Assembly: GCA_013368445.1 (NCBI GenBank)
Contig: JAACJO010000011.1
Coordinates: 558,001 to 622,000 of the forward strand
Direction of reading: 5' to 3'
DNA length: 64,000 nucleotides
Origin: Leucocoprinus leucothites
Lineage: Eukaryota; Basidiomycota; Agaricomycetes; Agaricales; Agaricaceae
The position numbers and the translations under genes are program-made. The notes beneath the pieces were generated by a model, which ran no database searches, was not told the origin of the DNA, and saw only the letters and a list, made by a program, of their open reading frames with translations. Of this stretch, positions 1-9,614 are shown piece by piece; positions within the stretch are counted from its first letter, which is position 1, and the number at the start of each line of letters is the position of its first letter.

Positions 1-1471
1 GTTTACGTGGACCAGGTTCCTTTCGCAAAGGTCCTGGAGAAGGAGGTAACTCAACTTCTTCTTCCTCTTCTTTTGGATCGCGATCTTCCGGATCAGCGTA
101 AGAAAGAGGTGGACTTGGCGATCTAGGAGGTGAAGGTGTTTTAGGGCGTGGAGGAGCATGAGGTGAAGGCGCACGAGGCGGCTCTCCTCCTCGAGGTGTA
201 GACGGATGGTCTATATTTGGAACATTTGGAATAGTCGAGATTGGAGGAATCTCAGTGCGAGGCGGCTCGGGGTAAACCGCGGGTTTTTGATCTGGACATT
301 TTGGGAACATCTTTTCATCAAAGATGACAGTCGGTGAGATAAACTCGGCATTCCCTCGAGTATGGCGGAGAAAGATGTAATTCTTCTCCCGATCATATCC
401 AACGAAGATCATCAGTTCAGATTTCGCAGATAATTTATTCGGGTGCATTTCGTCCGGAAGGAACACATATGCAGCACAACCGAATACTCGTAGGTGACTG
501 ATGTCAGGTTTATGTCCATGTACTAACTCAAACGGAGTTTTCCATTGGATGCGGTTCATCGATGTGCGATTGTAGATATGGGTTGCGGTGTTAATCGCGA
601 AATCCCACCATGAATCTGGAAGACACGTGTGAAGTCGCATGGCTTGCGCCTTCTCATGCAGTGTTCGATTCAATCTTTCTGCTCGCCCGTTCTGTTGATG
701 GACGCGGGGCGCACTCGGTGTGAACTCAATCCCTTTCGCCCTAAGATAATCTTGCAGGGTACCTGCTACGAATTCTCCTCCTCGATCGGATGTAAATCGA
801 CGAATCGATTTGCCAAATTGGTTCTGAACGTAAGTTAGAAGCTCAACCATGCGGGGAGCTGCTTCAGCTTTTGATCGCAGAAGCACCACGTGGGCAAATG
901 AGGAGTAATCGTCCAATAAGGTCATTACCCATTTATACTTGTGATAAGATATGATGGGGAGCTCAAAGAGATCACTGTGAACGTGCTCAAAGGCTTCTTT
1001 AGCCCGAATTGGGTTATCGTTAAAGGGTTTCTGGTGCATCTTCCCTTTCATGCAGCCTGGACAAGGGCGCGAATGATCAGGAATTGAAACCTGAGGTCCA
1101 TTCAACGTGGAGTCGGTAGTTTTGCTCAACACGCGATTAGACGGGTGTCCTAAACGTTGATGCCAGGTATTATAGTCAGGATGCTGAGCGACGTGGCTCG
1201 AAGCATTCGAATGTACAATTCGACATCTTACTGTTTGTAGCGTAGGCTGCGACTCAGAGCGAGGAGCCGCTGATAAGACAGCATTGCCTGACTCATCCCG
1301 AAAGATTGTACCATGTTTATCGGCCTCGCTGCGCAACCCGGATTCCAGGAGTTGACCGGCAGACATGAGGTGATCGTGCATACCCTTTACATAGAACACA
1401 GGAGACAATGAAGTCGTTGCAGTGATCGTTTTTCCGTTATCATGGATCTCGTGTTCGATCAAGACAGTGCC
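1..1471 (-). pseudogene. Copia integrase region of pol (continues beyond window)
   Basis: The frame is open from just after the TGA at 1472-1474 to the window edge, with no start of its own, so it is the continuation of the gag-pol polyprotein. The pre-integrase zinc site HHCC is visible as WHQRLGHPS...CPGCMKGK. The integrase core follows with the DDE residues in HSDLFE, TSDRGGEF and NGRAERLNRT. After the core come WWDFAINTATHIYNRTS and FGCAAYVFLP, typical of Copia integrases, and then a Pro/Ser/Glu-rich linker toward the missing reverse transcriptase. The core residues look intact. It is called broken only because an in-frame stop separates it from gag-protease. Confidence 0.9.
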
Positions 1472-3355
1472 TCAACCTGAAATGAATAGGGGAGCGTTCT
1501 TGTTAGCTGTCTGAATTTCACCAAATTTCCCCATTTCGATTGTAGAAAAATCGTCCAAATAGGGTGTGAAATGTGCGGAAGCACCCAAATCAAGAATCCA
1601 AGAAGCAGCCCGTGAAGGCGCTTTCTTTCCCTTACAGTGGCAACATAGAGCTCTCTCGCATTTAGACAGATTCACACAGCGCGGCACAGAGGTCAAATCA
1701 CAGTTTAATAAAAGCCCCACAGGGGCGACCGAAATAGTGCGCAATACAAAAGAAGTATATACAGGAGCCGGAGACGACGTAACTAGTCTGCGAAAATGTT
1801 CAGCGTGGCCAGGAGCGCTCACATGGGAGCGGGCTCGAGTGGGGCGACAGGCCCCTTCTCGGTCGTGCTGTGGCGTCACCGTATTAGTGTTAATCCAATC
1901 AGAGATAGAAGAAAAGACTTGCGTTGTCCACAACCCAGAAGTCCACCCGTCAGAATCCTCCCCCTCGGAGTTGGATTCGAGCATCGGATCAGCCGGAGGT
2001 GTCATCCTCGGCGACAGTGGGCATTCGTCCATATCTCCTCCATAATAAGGGATTTCCTCAATAATGGAACCCGTCGTTTCAGCTTCGACCGCAAGGTCGG
2101 CGAGCCTTTCATCCCAAATCTTTAGCACTTTATCCTTGGTAGCTTTTGAGCTTCTGCGACGATATCCCTCGGACTGAGGAGATTCGGAGATTTGCTCCTG
2201 AAGCCGCGGTGTATTCTTTCGCGCTTCTGCAACAAGGTGGCGTGTGGATGACGAAGGGCTTGCGTTAGCCGGTTCTGCCAGCAAGGCGATCCGGTTCGCG
2301 AGGAGAGGACGGTTAGCGATAGCGGGGGCAGCGAAACCGATGGCACTGGAAGCGCCATATTGAGGAGCAATGTTGGTGACTCCGGAGGAGTTGGTGGCGT
2401 CGGCATCGGTCACAGCTTCATTAGCAGCGCCCTTACCTTTTTTGCCTCCTCTCTTACCGCGTTTTCCTTTCTTGCCATCTCCGCCGGGATTGCCAGTCTG
2501 GGGGTTACCAGGCTTCTGGCCAGCGCCCTGATTAGGAGGCTGCTGCTGCTGTGGCTGCTGCTGGGGCTGTGATCGAAATGGCCCTTGTTGTTGTCCTTGC
2601 CCCTGGCGTTGTTGATTGCCGGGGTTCCGGTTCTGCTGCCATTGACCGTTGGAGCAGCCGGCGCGAGAAGCGGAAGCAGTCATCCTCTGGGACCAAGCAG
2701 CCTGGATGGCGCTACGGACCAGATCCCATGTAAGCTGGGACATTTGCGTTTGATTCGCAAGGATTGACTGCGCTAAGGTTTCCATCCCTTGCGGGACAGC
2801 ACGAAGCAGAATCATGGCACGGATCACCTCGGGAAGTCGCGCGGTCGCGCCTTCGATCTGAGTGAATAAAGATTCGAGCTCAGCGATGGACTGAGCTGGA
2901 TCCATGTTGCCAGGGAGAGACCAGGAGACGGCGCGGACGAAGTCGCCATATACAGATGCAGGACCTTGGACGCCGTAAAGGCATTGGAGTTCATCCCAAG
3001 TGGTAGTGGGGTCTCCTTGGATGATCAGGTGGAGCATGGAATCTGGGACCGCTTGGATTAGCAGGCCAATCGCAGATTGCTCAAGGAAGTTCCTTCGACG
3101 TTCTTCCTCTGTTCGAAGCACATGAGAAGCGGAAGCTTCAGCAGCATTCGTGACGTTTCCGTCAGTGTCCATTTCTGGAGCAACAAGAGGAGGGAGCGCG
3201 GGCGTTAAGCCTGTTGTGACAGTCCAACCCATAAGAGGGGTTCCAGGGGTCGTGATCATAGAAAGATATCCCTGCATCCTCATGGACCAAAACTGGTAGT
3301 TCTGAGGACCCTGAAGGACGGGAATGCGAGAAGCTCCGTTGTTGATAGAAGACAT
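1472..3355 (-). CDS. Copia gag and aspartic protease, ended by an in-frame TGA
   Basis: 627 residues starting MSSINNGASRIPVLQG. The N-terminal half (about residues 10-240) is the UBN2/DUF4219-type gag fold, with GPQNYQFWSMRMQGYL and ASVYGDFVRAVSW. Next come Gln/Pro-rich and Lys/Gly-rich stretches (about 240-320). I see no canonical CCHC zinc knuckle; the basic KKGKRGKRGGKKGKG tract may stand in for RNA binding. The protease motif near the C terminus reads ILDLGASAHFTP, where the family has Asp-Ser-Gly at the catalytic site. The frame stops at TGA 1472-1474, and the next codons continue straight into Copia pol sequence, so the stop looks like a point mutation rather than a natural end. Confidence 0.88.
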   Translation of the reverse strand: MSSINNGASRIPVLQGPQNYQFWSMRMQGYLSMITTPGTPLMGWTVTTGLTPALPPLVAPEMDTDGNVTNAAEASASHVLRTEEERRRNFLEQSAIGLLIQAVPDSMLHLIIQGDPTTTWDELQCLYGVQGPASVYGDFVRAVSWSLPGNMDPAQSIAELESLFTQIEGATARLPEVIRAMILLRAVPQGMETLAQSILANQTQMSQLTWDLVRSAIQAAWSQRMTASASRAGCSNGQWQQNRNPGNQQRQGQGQQQGPFRSQPQQQPQQQQPPNQGAGQKPGNPQTGNPGGDGKKGKRGKRGGKKGKGAANEAVTDADATNSSGVTNIAPQYGASSAIGFAAPAIANRPLLANRIALLAEPANASPSSSTRHLVAEARKNTPRLQEQISESPQSEGYRRRSSKATKDKVLKIWDERLADLAVEAETTGSIIEEIPYYGGDMDECPLSPRMTPPADPMLESNSEGEDSDGWTSGLWTTQVFSSISDWINTNTVTPQHDREGACRPTRARSHVSAPGHAEHFRRLVTSSPAPVYTSFVLRTISVAPVGLLLNCDLTSVPRCVNLSKCERALCCHCKGKKAPSRAASWILDLGASAHFTPYLDDFSTIEMGKFGEIQTANKNAPLFISG

Positions 3356-3602
3356 TTTGAAAAGAAGTCGTCAGTCAACGTTGTTCGTTAGAAGCAGCAG
3401 TGATGCGCTAATCGAGCAAGGTTTCGAACCCAAATCGCCTAAGGGCTAGGGTAAGACACAGAAATGAGAAGGGATGCTGGGCCCTTCACAAGGTACAGCG
3501 GTGGCGCTTGGAAAGCGGCCTTCCCATAACAGGTCGATCTAGTCCTTCTCAGATATCAAGCACAGCGATCTAGTCGGCTAGTGCAATATCGAGCTGGCGA
3601 TC
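3356..3602 (-). other. Copia untranslated leader
   Basis: This is the transcribed, non-coding stretch between the primer-binding site and the gag start codon. It should hold packaging and dimerisation signals, but I can point to no specific motif. A GGTTCGAAACC string on the minus strand near 3425-3436 resembles a Pol III B box, but no tRNA cloverleaf can be folded around it. Confidence 0.6.
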
Positions 3603-3615
3603 GGGGCCCATAACC
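3603..3615 (-). promoter_or_regulatory. Primer-binding site for an initiator tRNA-Met half molecule
   Basis: The minus strand reads GGTTATGGGCCCC directly after the CA end of the LTR. GGTTATGGGCCC is complementary to the anticodon arm of eukaryotic initiator tRNA-Met (GGGCCCATAACC, anticodon CAT), not to its 3' end. Drosophila copia is known to prime from such an internal iMet fragment. This is a sequence match only; use of the half-tRNA here is inferred. Confidence 0.82.
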
Positions 3616-3989
3616 TGTCGAAGCAGCAACGGGGAGCATAGCGGTGAAGGTAGACGACGAGGTCAGTACTCACTTTACTAGGCAGTTAGTCTGTTATGGG
3701 AGTGTGTTCAAGGTAGTAGTTGCAACTGAGAGTATAGAATTGACTGTAGAATAACGAAGAAAATACAAGGTATTTATACTAAAGAGTTCGAATAATTTCT
3801 ACTATAAAGAGAGTATTACACCATTGTTTCGAGGTGGTAAAGGGTACAGGTAAAACATATAGTAAAACATGTAGAGTCCGCACGAAGTATCGGTGCGTGA
3901 ACATAGTGGTATCTAATAATAGAATGCATATGTCATAATTGAGAGTGAACACAAGTATAGCAGCGTGTAGACGCGCACGTGATTCAACA
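3616..3989 (-). repeat. 5' LTR of the Copia element (374 bp)
   Basis: On the minus strand the LTR starts TGTTGAATCACG at 3989 and ends CGACA at 3616, next to the primer-binding site, so it has TG...CA ends with a short TGTYG inverted repeat. The upper boundary is inferred, because the partner LTR is outside the window. Independent support comes from the neighbouring kinase gene, whose reconstructed stop codon falls at 3991-3993, immediately outside this boundary. A 5-bp target duplication would then be 3990-3994. Confidence 0.78.
3771..3778 (-). promoter_or_regulatory. TATA box in the LTR
   Basis: TATAAATA on the minus strand about 210 bp inside the 5' LTR. This is a suitable place for the Pol II promoter of a Copia element, with R starting roughly 30 bp downstream. 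Positional inference only. Confidence 0.5.
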
Positions 3990-3990
3990 T

Positions 3991-5159
3991 CTACAAGCTC
4001 TGGACCGCTGAAATCAATTTGTCCATGATGCTCTGTGCGCTGCTGGAGTATCCACCCTACAATAAACCATAACAACGGGTCAGAATGCAGAAATCTCGAG
4101 TTCAGAGGCACCACCCACACCAAACAGCAGGGTATGGTTGAGATAGTGATAAAGCCCGTAGAGCTCCGCTCTCAAGTCATACTGAGAAACTGGCTCAGTC
4201 TTCGGGAAGTGCTTATGGTATGTATCGTAGAATGACTGCGGAAACCCTCCAAAAATGCGAGCAATGGCAAGACTTGACACTGATGAGTGTCAAGCTGCAA
4301 AGAAAATAAAGATAACTTACTCTGCTTCGTTATGGCCGTAGTACGAGGATGGGTCGAATACCACAGGCTCTCCTGTGGACGAATCGACACCCACGTTCCC
4401 ACTCTATAGCAAGAATTTACTGAGCTGATTGAGAGACCTAAGAAATCGGATTCAAACCCAAAGATCACCATGCAACAGAACAGGCTGAACATTGAGCTGG
4501 CCTGTACACTCATAGTTGAATCAGCCCTCGCAAATTCCGAATTGAGTGATATAAAATACCTAGCAATTTGGGAATGACTCTACCGAATATCCTTCGACAT
4601 CAACCTGACGTTATCAACCTCCCAAGGAACGTCTCACTCACTGCTCTCGAACTCCTTCACCCTTCTTGACAAGGTTACTGTAGCCTTTTTTAGATAATCC
4701 TTCCAACAGATTTCCAATCAAACTGTCGTAGCATTGCTCCCAAGTCTCATACCACCCATTCTTCTGCCTTGTCGCCCCACAAAATGTCGGTACACTGAAG
4801 CCGAATCCCTTCAGACTTTTATACTGATGTAGCTCAGTGGCAAGTCTCTTGGCCAGTGTATTAGCGGCATTTCCAGATAGTCCCCCTATATCCTTATATT
4901 CCGAGATGAAGAATGGTCTCCCGTCATCATCTTTTCCATATGAGATGATCTTTGGTGCTAATCCGGGAGCTGCATTTCCTATGGCCTCGAGTGATTGTGC
5001 CTCCCCGACGAACTGCTCGTGTTCTGAGGATGAACCGAGCTTGACGAAATAGGCCAACCCTGTGGAGGATTGTATCTTTGGCAGACGACCACTGAATTCA
5101 GCTGCAGGGTCAATTTTCTTGAGGTGTTCTACAAGGAACTGGGAAAGAAAGTCAGCCAT
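3991..5159 (-). CDS. Fructosamine-3-kinase / ketosamine-3-kinase
   Basis: ATP-dependent kinase of the FN3K family (aminoglycoside-kinase fold), which phosphorylates ketoamines on glycated proteins so that they break down. Six exons: 4642-5159, 4560-4579, 4458-4501, 4321-4403, 4119-4272 and 3991-4056, giving 294 residues (family about 290-310). Visible motifs are FISEYKDIGG, the catalytic loop VLLHGDLWSGN, the metal-binding DPSSYYGHNEADLA and the C-terminal LYHYLNHTLLFGGGY. The second exon is only 20 nt and encodes VIPKLL; without it the frame breaks just before the catalytic loop. The stop TAG (3991-3993) lies one base from the Copia LTR in the same orientation, so the mRNA probably ends inside the LTR. 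The gene starts divergently from the oxidoreductase at 5448, across 288 bp. Confidence 0.92.
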
Positions 5160-5447
5160 TAGAGTTCAGGGAGTAAACAGAGAAAAAGGCTCATTTCGCT
5201 CTTCACACCCTTCACATATCTGACTTCCAAATCAGGAGGCTTGGATGCTGGTGACGTCAAGGAGCCCCTATTGATTCCCAGGTTAGTTTGACGGACCGGT
5301 CCGGAAAAAATGCACTCGAGTGAACTCTCATCCAAATGGCGAATTTTGACAACATACATCTCATGCTGACAAACTTTGAGATGTCCTTGCTCATAAAAGG
5401 ACAGGACGCTTCGCTACGTCGCTTTACTACGATATTCTCGCGGAATA

Positions 5448-7092
5448 ATGCCCTCCGACTGGGTGAACAAGCCAACTCCGGGTTCAAGGGAATACTACCC
5501 TTTAAATGAACCCGAAATTGGGACTCTTTGGGACTCCGTAAGTTACAACCTTTCTCTGACATTCAGAGAACAAGCAAGAACTGAGCAAGTATAGGGCACA
5601 GAATCACCTTTGCTTTTCAAGCCTTTGACAGTTAGAGGCGTGAACTTCAAGAATAGAATTTGGGTGGTATGCATTGCCCTCGTCAGTCAAACCCTTGTTC
5701 CTACTCACTACACCCGCTAGGCACCCATGTGCCAGTACAGCTCTGATAACGGACATGCTACAGATTGGCACCTCGTTCATTTAGGTGTAAGTTTTCTTCT
5801 GAGTCATCTTTGGACGAGACTAAGATAAATCGATTTATCAGGGATTTGCTTCAAGAGGAGTTGGGGCGATCATCGTTGAAGCAACTTCTGTAGTCCCCGA
5901 AGGTAGAATCTCGCCAGAAGATGCGGTGAGTTTAAGAGCTGCGATGAAAAATCCTCTTCCACTTACTTGGAGCAAAGGGACTATGGACGGACACACAGAT
6001 TGAACCTCTTAGACGCATAACGTCCTTTGTTCATGCTCAGGGAACTAAGATAGGCATCCAGCTTGCGCATGCAGGTCGGAAAGCTTCCACACATGCACCC
6101 TGGGTTCAAAGAATTGCAGGAAGAGGTGCACCGTCCGTCGCTTCGGAAGAGGAGCATGGGTGGCCTGGAGAAGGTAATCAAATACCCATTTACTACTTTC
6201 TCAGACCATGGACTCATGGTATATCAGTGTATGGTCCTAGTGACCTGTCGTTCAAGGATGGTAGCTATCCCAGTCCGAAGCAAATGTCCGAGGACGACAT
6301 CAATAAAGTCATTGCCGCCTTTGTAGACTCGGCGAAGCGCGCAGAAAAGGCAGGATGTGAGTGTCACCTTCGCTGATTCTACTGACGTGTGACCCAGACC
6401 TTATAGTTGATTTTATCGAGATTCACGCTGCACACGGCTATCTCCTTCATTCCTTCTTCTCACCCCTATCCAATACCCGCACCGACAGTTATGGTGGTCA
6501 GCCTCTTGAAAATCGGTTGCGCATGATCAGCACTCTTGTTCAGAAAGTTCGTGAAGCCTGGAGTGGGCCTTTGTTTGTTCGTATCAGTGCCAGCGATTGG
6601 GCCGAAGGCCCAGAACAAAGCTCGGATGGCGAATGGCTGCAGTGGGGTATTGAACAGAGCAAAGTTCTCGCTGCAAGACTGCAGGAAATTGGAGTTGATC
6701 TTATTGATTGCAGTTCAGGAGGAAACTGGGCCGCTCAGGTTATTCCTCTCCAGCCTGGATACCAGGTCAGTGTTTGTCACTTCGCTACACCTGAATATTG
6801 TCCTTGGCGACCTTATTTATGGATTCTTATGTAGGTCCCATTTGCCGCAGAACTTAAAAAGGCATTGCCGACGCTCCTGGTGGGCACCGTCGGGTTGATC
6901 ACCGAGCCTGAGCAGGCGGAATCCTACTTGAGGGAAGGCAAAGCAGATGTTGTTCTACTGGCTCGGGCACTTCTGCGGAACCCTCATTGGCCATTAATGG
7001 CTGCTCAAAAGCTCGGCTCTCGTGTTAAGCCCGCTAACCAATACGAGAGGGCTTGGTCAGACACCACGCCGCTTCCAGCTCCTGGTCGATAA
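5448..7092 (+). CDS. NADH:flavin oxidoreductase of the Old Yellow Enzyme family (YqjM-like)
   Basis: FMN-dependent TIM-barrel ene-reductase that reduces activated C=C bonds with NAD(P)H; the natural substrate cannot be read from sequence. Eight exons: 5448-5537, 5595-5666, 5721-5786, 5842-5925, 5978-6173, 6228-6356, 6407-6765 and 6835-7092, giving 417 residues. The start [13 protein letters not shown] was chosen because exon 1 ends in phase at a GTAAGT donor and reads into [11 protein letters not shown]. Family marks in order: [12 protein letters not shown] (Cys of the YqjM class), [28 protein letters not shown] with its HxxH pair, [19 protein letters not shown] and [16 protein letters not shown]. 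The fifth intron (6174-6227) is 54 nt without a stop, so retaining it would add 18 residues. Confidence 0.93.
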
Positions 7093-7374
7093 TTCACCCC
7101 TTAGTATGATGTCATACTCAAACGACATATCGTCCCAGGAGAGATATGGGTAGTTAGAATCAGAAGGTCTGGTAGCTCAACTGAAACGCAGAATCGTCTT
7201 AAGCTTATATTGATTAAACAATGAATTAGCCAATGCAGAGATCTGTATTGTTATTACGCAGAGATATGATATAGAAACACGAAAACAGACAGAATTTAGT
7301 GATGCGGGTCTATATAAATGTCCCAGAAAAAAGTCTATGAAAAGTGAGGTGATAGATCCTTTCAGGTACGTTCT

Positions 7375-9382
7375 CTAAGTCTTTGTTTCAGAGGCCAGAC
7401 GGTTCTTCCTGATCCTAGGCCCGAATTTGAGCTCGAGAAAAATAATCGGTAGGGATAGCAACGTTGTGCCAGTTAAAACGATATAAGTCCACCCAACACC
7501 AATGGCGTCGAAGATTAACTCGATGACTGATACCAATGCAGCGCTTAAGAGACATCGGACGAGATTATTCTGCGAAAACCGTGTGAGAACGTGAGCAGAG
7601 TCCAGGTATGAAGCTTCTAATGTACTGACGCAAGCTGTGACAGCTGAACCTTGCCTTGGTACTAGGTCAATCATGATCGTCGATGTGCCATTCATAACGC
7701 TCATGCATAAGTAACCAACTAGACGGCCGGTTCAGCTTCAACCGCTATAGTGGTCAGGTGCACTCACTGATTATCTGAAGGATAAGAGGTCCAGCAATAT
7801 TCGCATGCTTCTCGATCGCCCAACCATAACCAGCTGTAGCAGCAGCGAGAAGAACGATCAGAAGTGGCATGAAACCGAGGCGAGCCTTCAGGGAATAAAT
7901 CAGTTCCTCAAGAGCCGAAGGAACTGTGTATGCTCACCCGCTCTAAGGGAAATTCTGGAACCTTGGTAAGTGTTTTTGGATCTATTTGTTTCTCGGGTTC
8001 ATTCGACACCTTCTCTAAGAACCGTTTCTTCTCGAGCTCATACCACTTATCCATAAGCTTGCCGTTTGCGCTGCTTCCAATGGCCATTCCACCACCCATT
8101 GCCAGGAAACATAATCCTATCCTCGTTGCATCCAGGCCATATGTCTGATCAAACAGGGTAGAGATGGAAGCAAGGACGCCATAAAATACAGCACATATGA
8201 GCGCGTTGGTAAGAAGTAAAAGAACGATATCCGGCTTTCCGAAGAGTTTAAGCGGATTCTGGAAAGGCTTCTTTGGGACCTCGGGTATCTCTTCAGGGAG
8301 GGCGTTTTTCTTCCTCCGACCAACAACCGGTACCAGTGGAGTGTAAATAATTTTCGCCACCCTGGCTTTCTTGTGTCGTACCGAAAGGAGTGTCTCGGGC
8401 ATAATTCTGAACTGTGGGATCAGACCAACCCAGGGAGGATATTAATGTCACTCACAAAATGATTACTACAAGGCAGAGGGAGGACGCTATGCACATGAAC
8501 CAGAAGATTGACCTTTACAAAGAGTTGATAAGAAGAGACAACCAAGTACTCGCTCAACGAACCTCCAGCCTAGTCCTTGCGCCAATGCTCCCCCGATTAC
8601 TGGGCCAAGCGCGGGCCTACCATAGGTCCCAAAGTAAAGAATCCAAAAAATCCTCCGCGTTCCTCAGGAGTGGAGATATCGGAGATAACTCCAGCACCAA
8701 TTGCAATTGTGCTTGCGGAGCCAGCGGCCTGTAAACACCGAAGAACCATAAGAAGCCAGTATGCTGAAGGTGGCGTTAAGGCGAGCCCGACGCATGATAG
8801 CGCTAATATGAGGAGACATGCAGCAGTTACGGGTCTTCTGCCAAGATTATCTGACAGTGTACCCCAAACCATTGGAGCTTCACAATCTGTCAAGCACGAA
8901 GATCGCGAAATGAAGGCGGGGGTACTCACCGATACCCTGGAGTATCATATACATGGTAACCTAGACAGAGAACATGCAGATCGTAAGCAAACATCCCAGA
9001 GAATTTACTATACTGACTGTCAGATTAATAAGTTCGGTAGACTTATGAAACACTTCTGTCAGTATAGGTATGGCAGGGAAGTAGATGTTCGCGGTAAAGG
9101 GGCTGTAAGGCGGAATTGGGAATCTCAGACCCTTTATTTTCACCATGTAGATTTCTATACACACCTGAATAAACCGAAGAAAGCGATCATGCAAATAATC
9201 AACCACTTTTCCTTCTTACTGAATATCTGCTTGTCGTCGAAAGCCGGAGGTGGTTTGTCCTCAGCCTTCGGGTTCGTTTCGTGAGATGAACTCGAGGTAT
9301 TTTCATTCTTTACTGTCGGTGAATTGGATCGTGCTTGTGGGGGGTTGCTCGTATTTTGGTGTTCATGGGTCATCGCGGTCAT
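7375..9382 (-). CDS. MFS drug:H+ antiporter (DHA1, QDR-like) with an apparent frameshift
   Basis: Twelve-helix exporter of the DHA1 group. Exons 9165-9382, 9018-9102, 8930-8960, 8563-8877 (or 8886), 8456-8512, 7938-8406, 7768-7885, 7630-7718 and 7375-7569. The start MTAMTHEHQN (a second Met is at 9373) precedes a hydrophilic N tail and the first helix WLIICMIAFFGLFSPFTANI. Motif A appears as GTLSDNLGRRPV. The cytosolic loop and helices 7-12 follow, with TACNNLVRCLLSAAL near the end. Exon lengths sum to 1577, one short of a multiple of three: in exon 4, near 8611-8616, the frame slips inside the antiporter motif C (GPMVGP then ALGPVIGG), and unrepaired it stops at 8597-8599. This is either a true null allele or an assembly error in a GC run. 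The rest of the gene is well preserved. Confidence 0.85.
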
Positions 9383-9614
9383 GGAAATTCGTGAAGGGCA
9401 GTCTAATGTGTACGAGAATGGCTGTACAAAATCATGATATAGGGTTGAAGTATTTAAACTCTCCCTAACCCAGCAAAAATAGATTCTCTCCATTCACACC
9501 TAATTACCTAAGGATCTCTATCATTGACTCCGAAATTATTTATATCTTTTCGGCTGCCATCCCGAAAAATAGAATAACCGGCAAGGACACTCAGGAGCCG
9601 GCAACGGTGCTGGT

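Larger units (their letters stand above)
1..3989 (-). mobile_element. Ty1/Copia LTR retrotransposon, 5' part (truncated by window edge)
   Basis: Read on the minus strand the order is 5' LTR (3989-3616), primer-binding site (3615-3603), leader (3602-3356), gag plus protease (3355-1472), then integrase in the same frame to the window edge. Gag-protease-integrase order is that of Pseudoviridae (Ty1/Copia). Reverse transcriptase, RNase H and the 3' LTR must lie left of position 1. The reading frame holds through the visible 3.3 kb apart from one TGA (1472-1474), and the protease Asp-Ser-Gly triad is changed to Asp-Leu-Gly. The copy therefore looks recent but probably not autonomous. It lies in the same orientation as the fructosamine kinase gene it abuts. 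Confidence 0.93.

Noticed and set aside
3420..3470. Possible tRNA gene or tRNA relic in the Copia leader, because of a GGTTCGAAACC box
   Set aside because: The flanking bases do not form a T stem or acceptor stem, and no A box lies at the right distance. It is within the retroelement leader.
5160..5447. Minus-strand open frames upstream of the fructosamine kinase
   Set aside because: They overlap the divergent promoter and exon 1 of the OYE gene, carry no family motif, and the kinase already has a good start at 5159.
8877..8886. Choice between two tandem acceptors (8878 and 8887) for MFS exon 4
   Set aside because: Both keep the frame and differ by three residues. The choice has no bearing on the frameshift, so it is noted but not counted as a finding.
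8414..9284. Plus-strand open frames of 106 and 235 codons
   Set aside because: They lie antisense to the MFS exons and read as low-plausibility protein. The minus strand has a clear exporter there.
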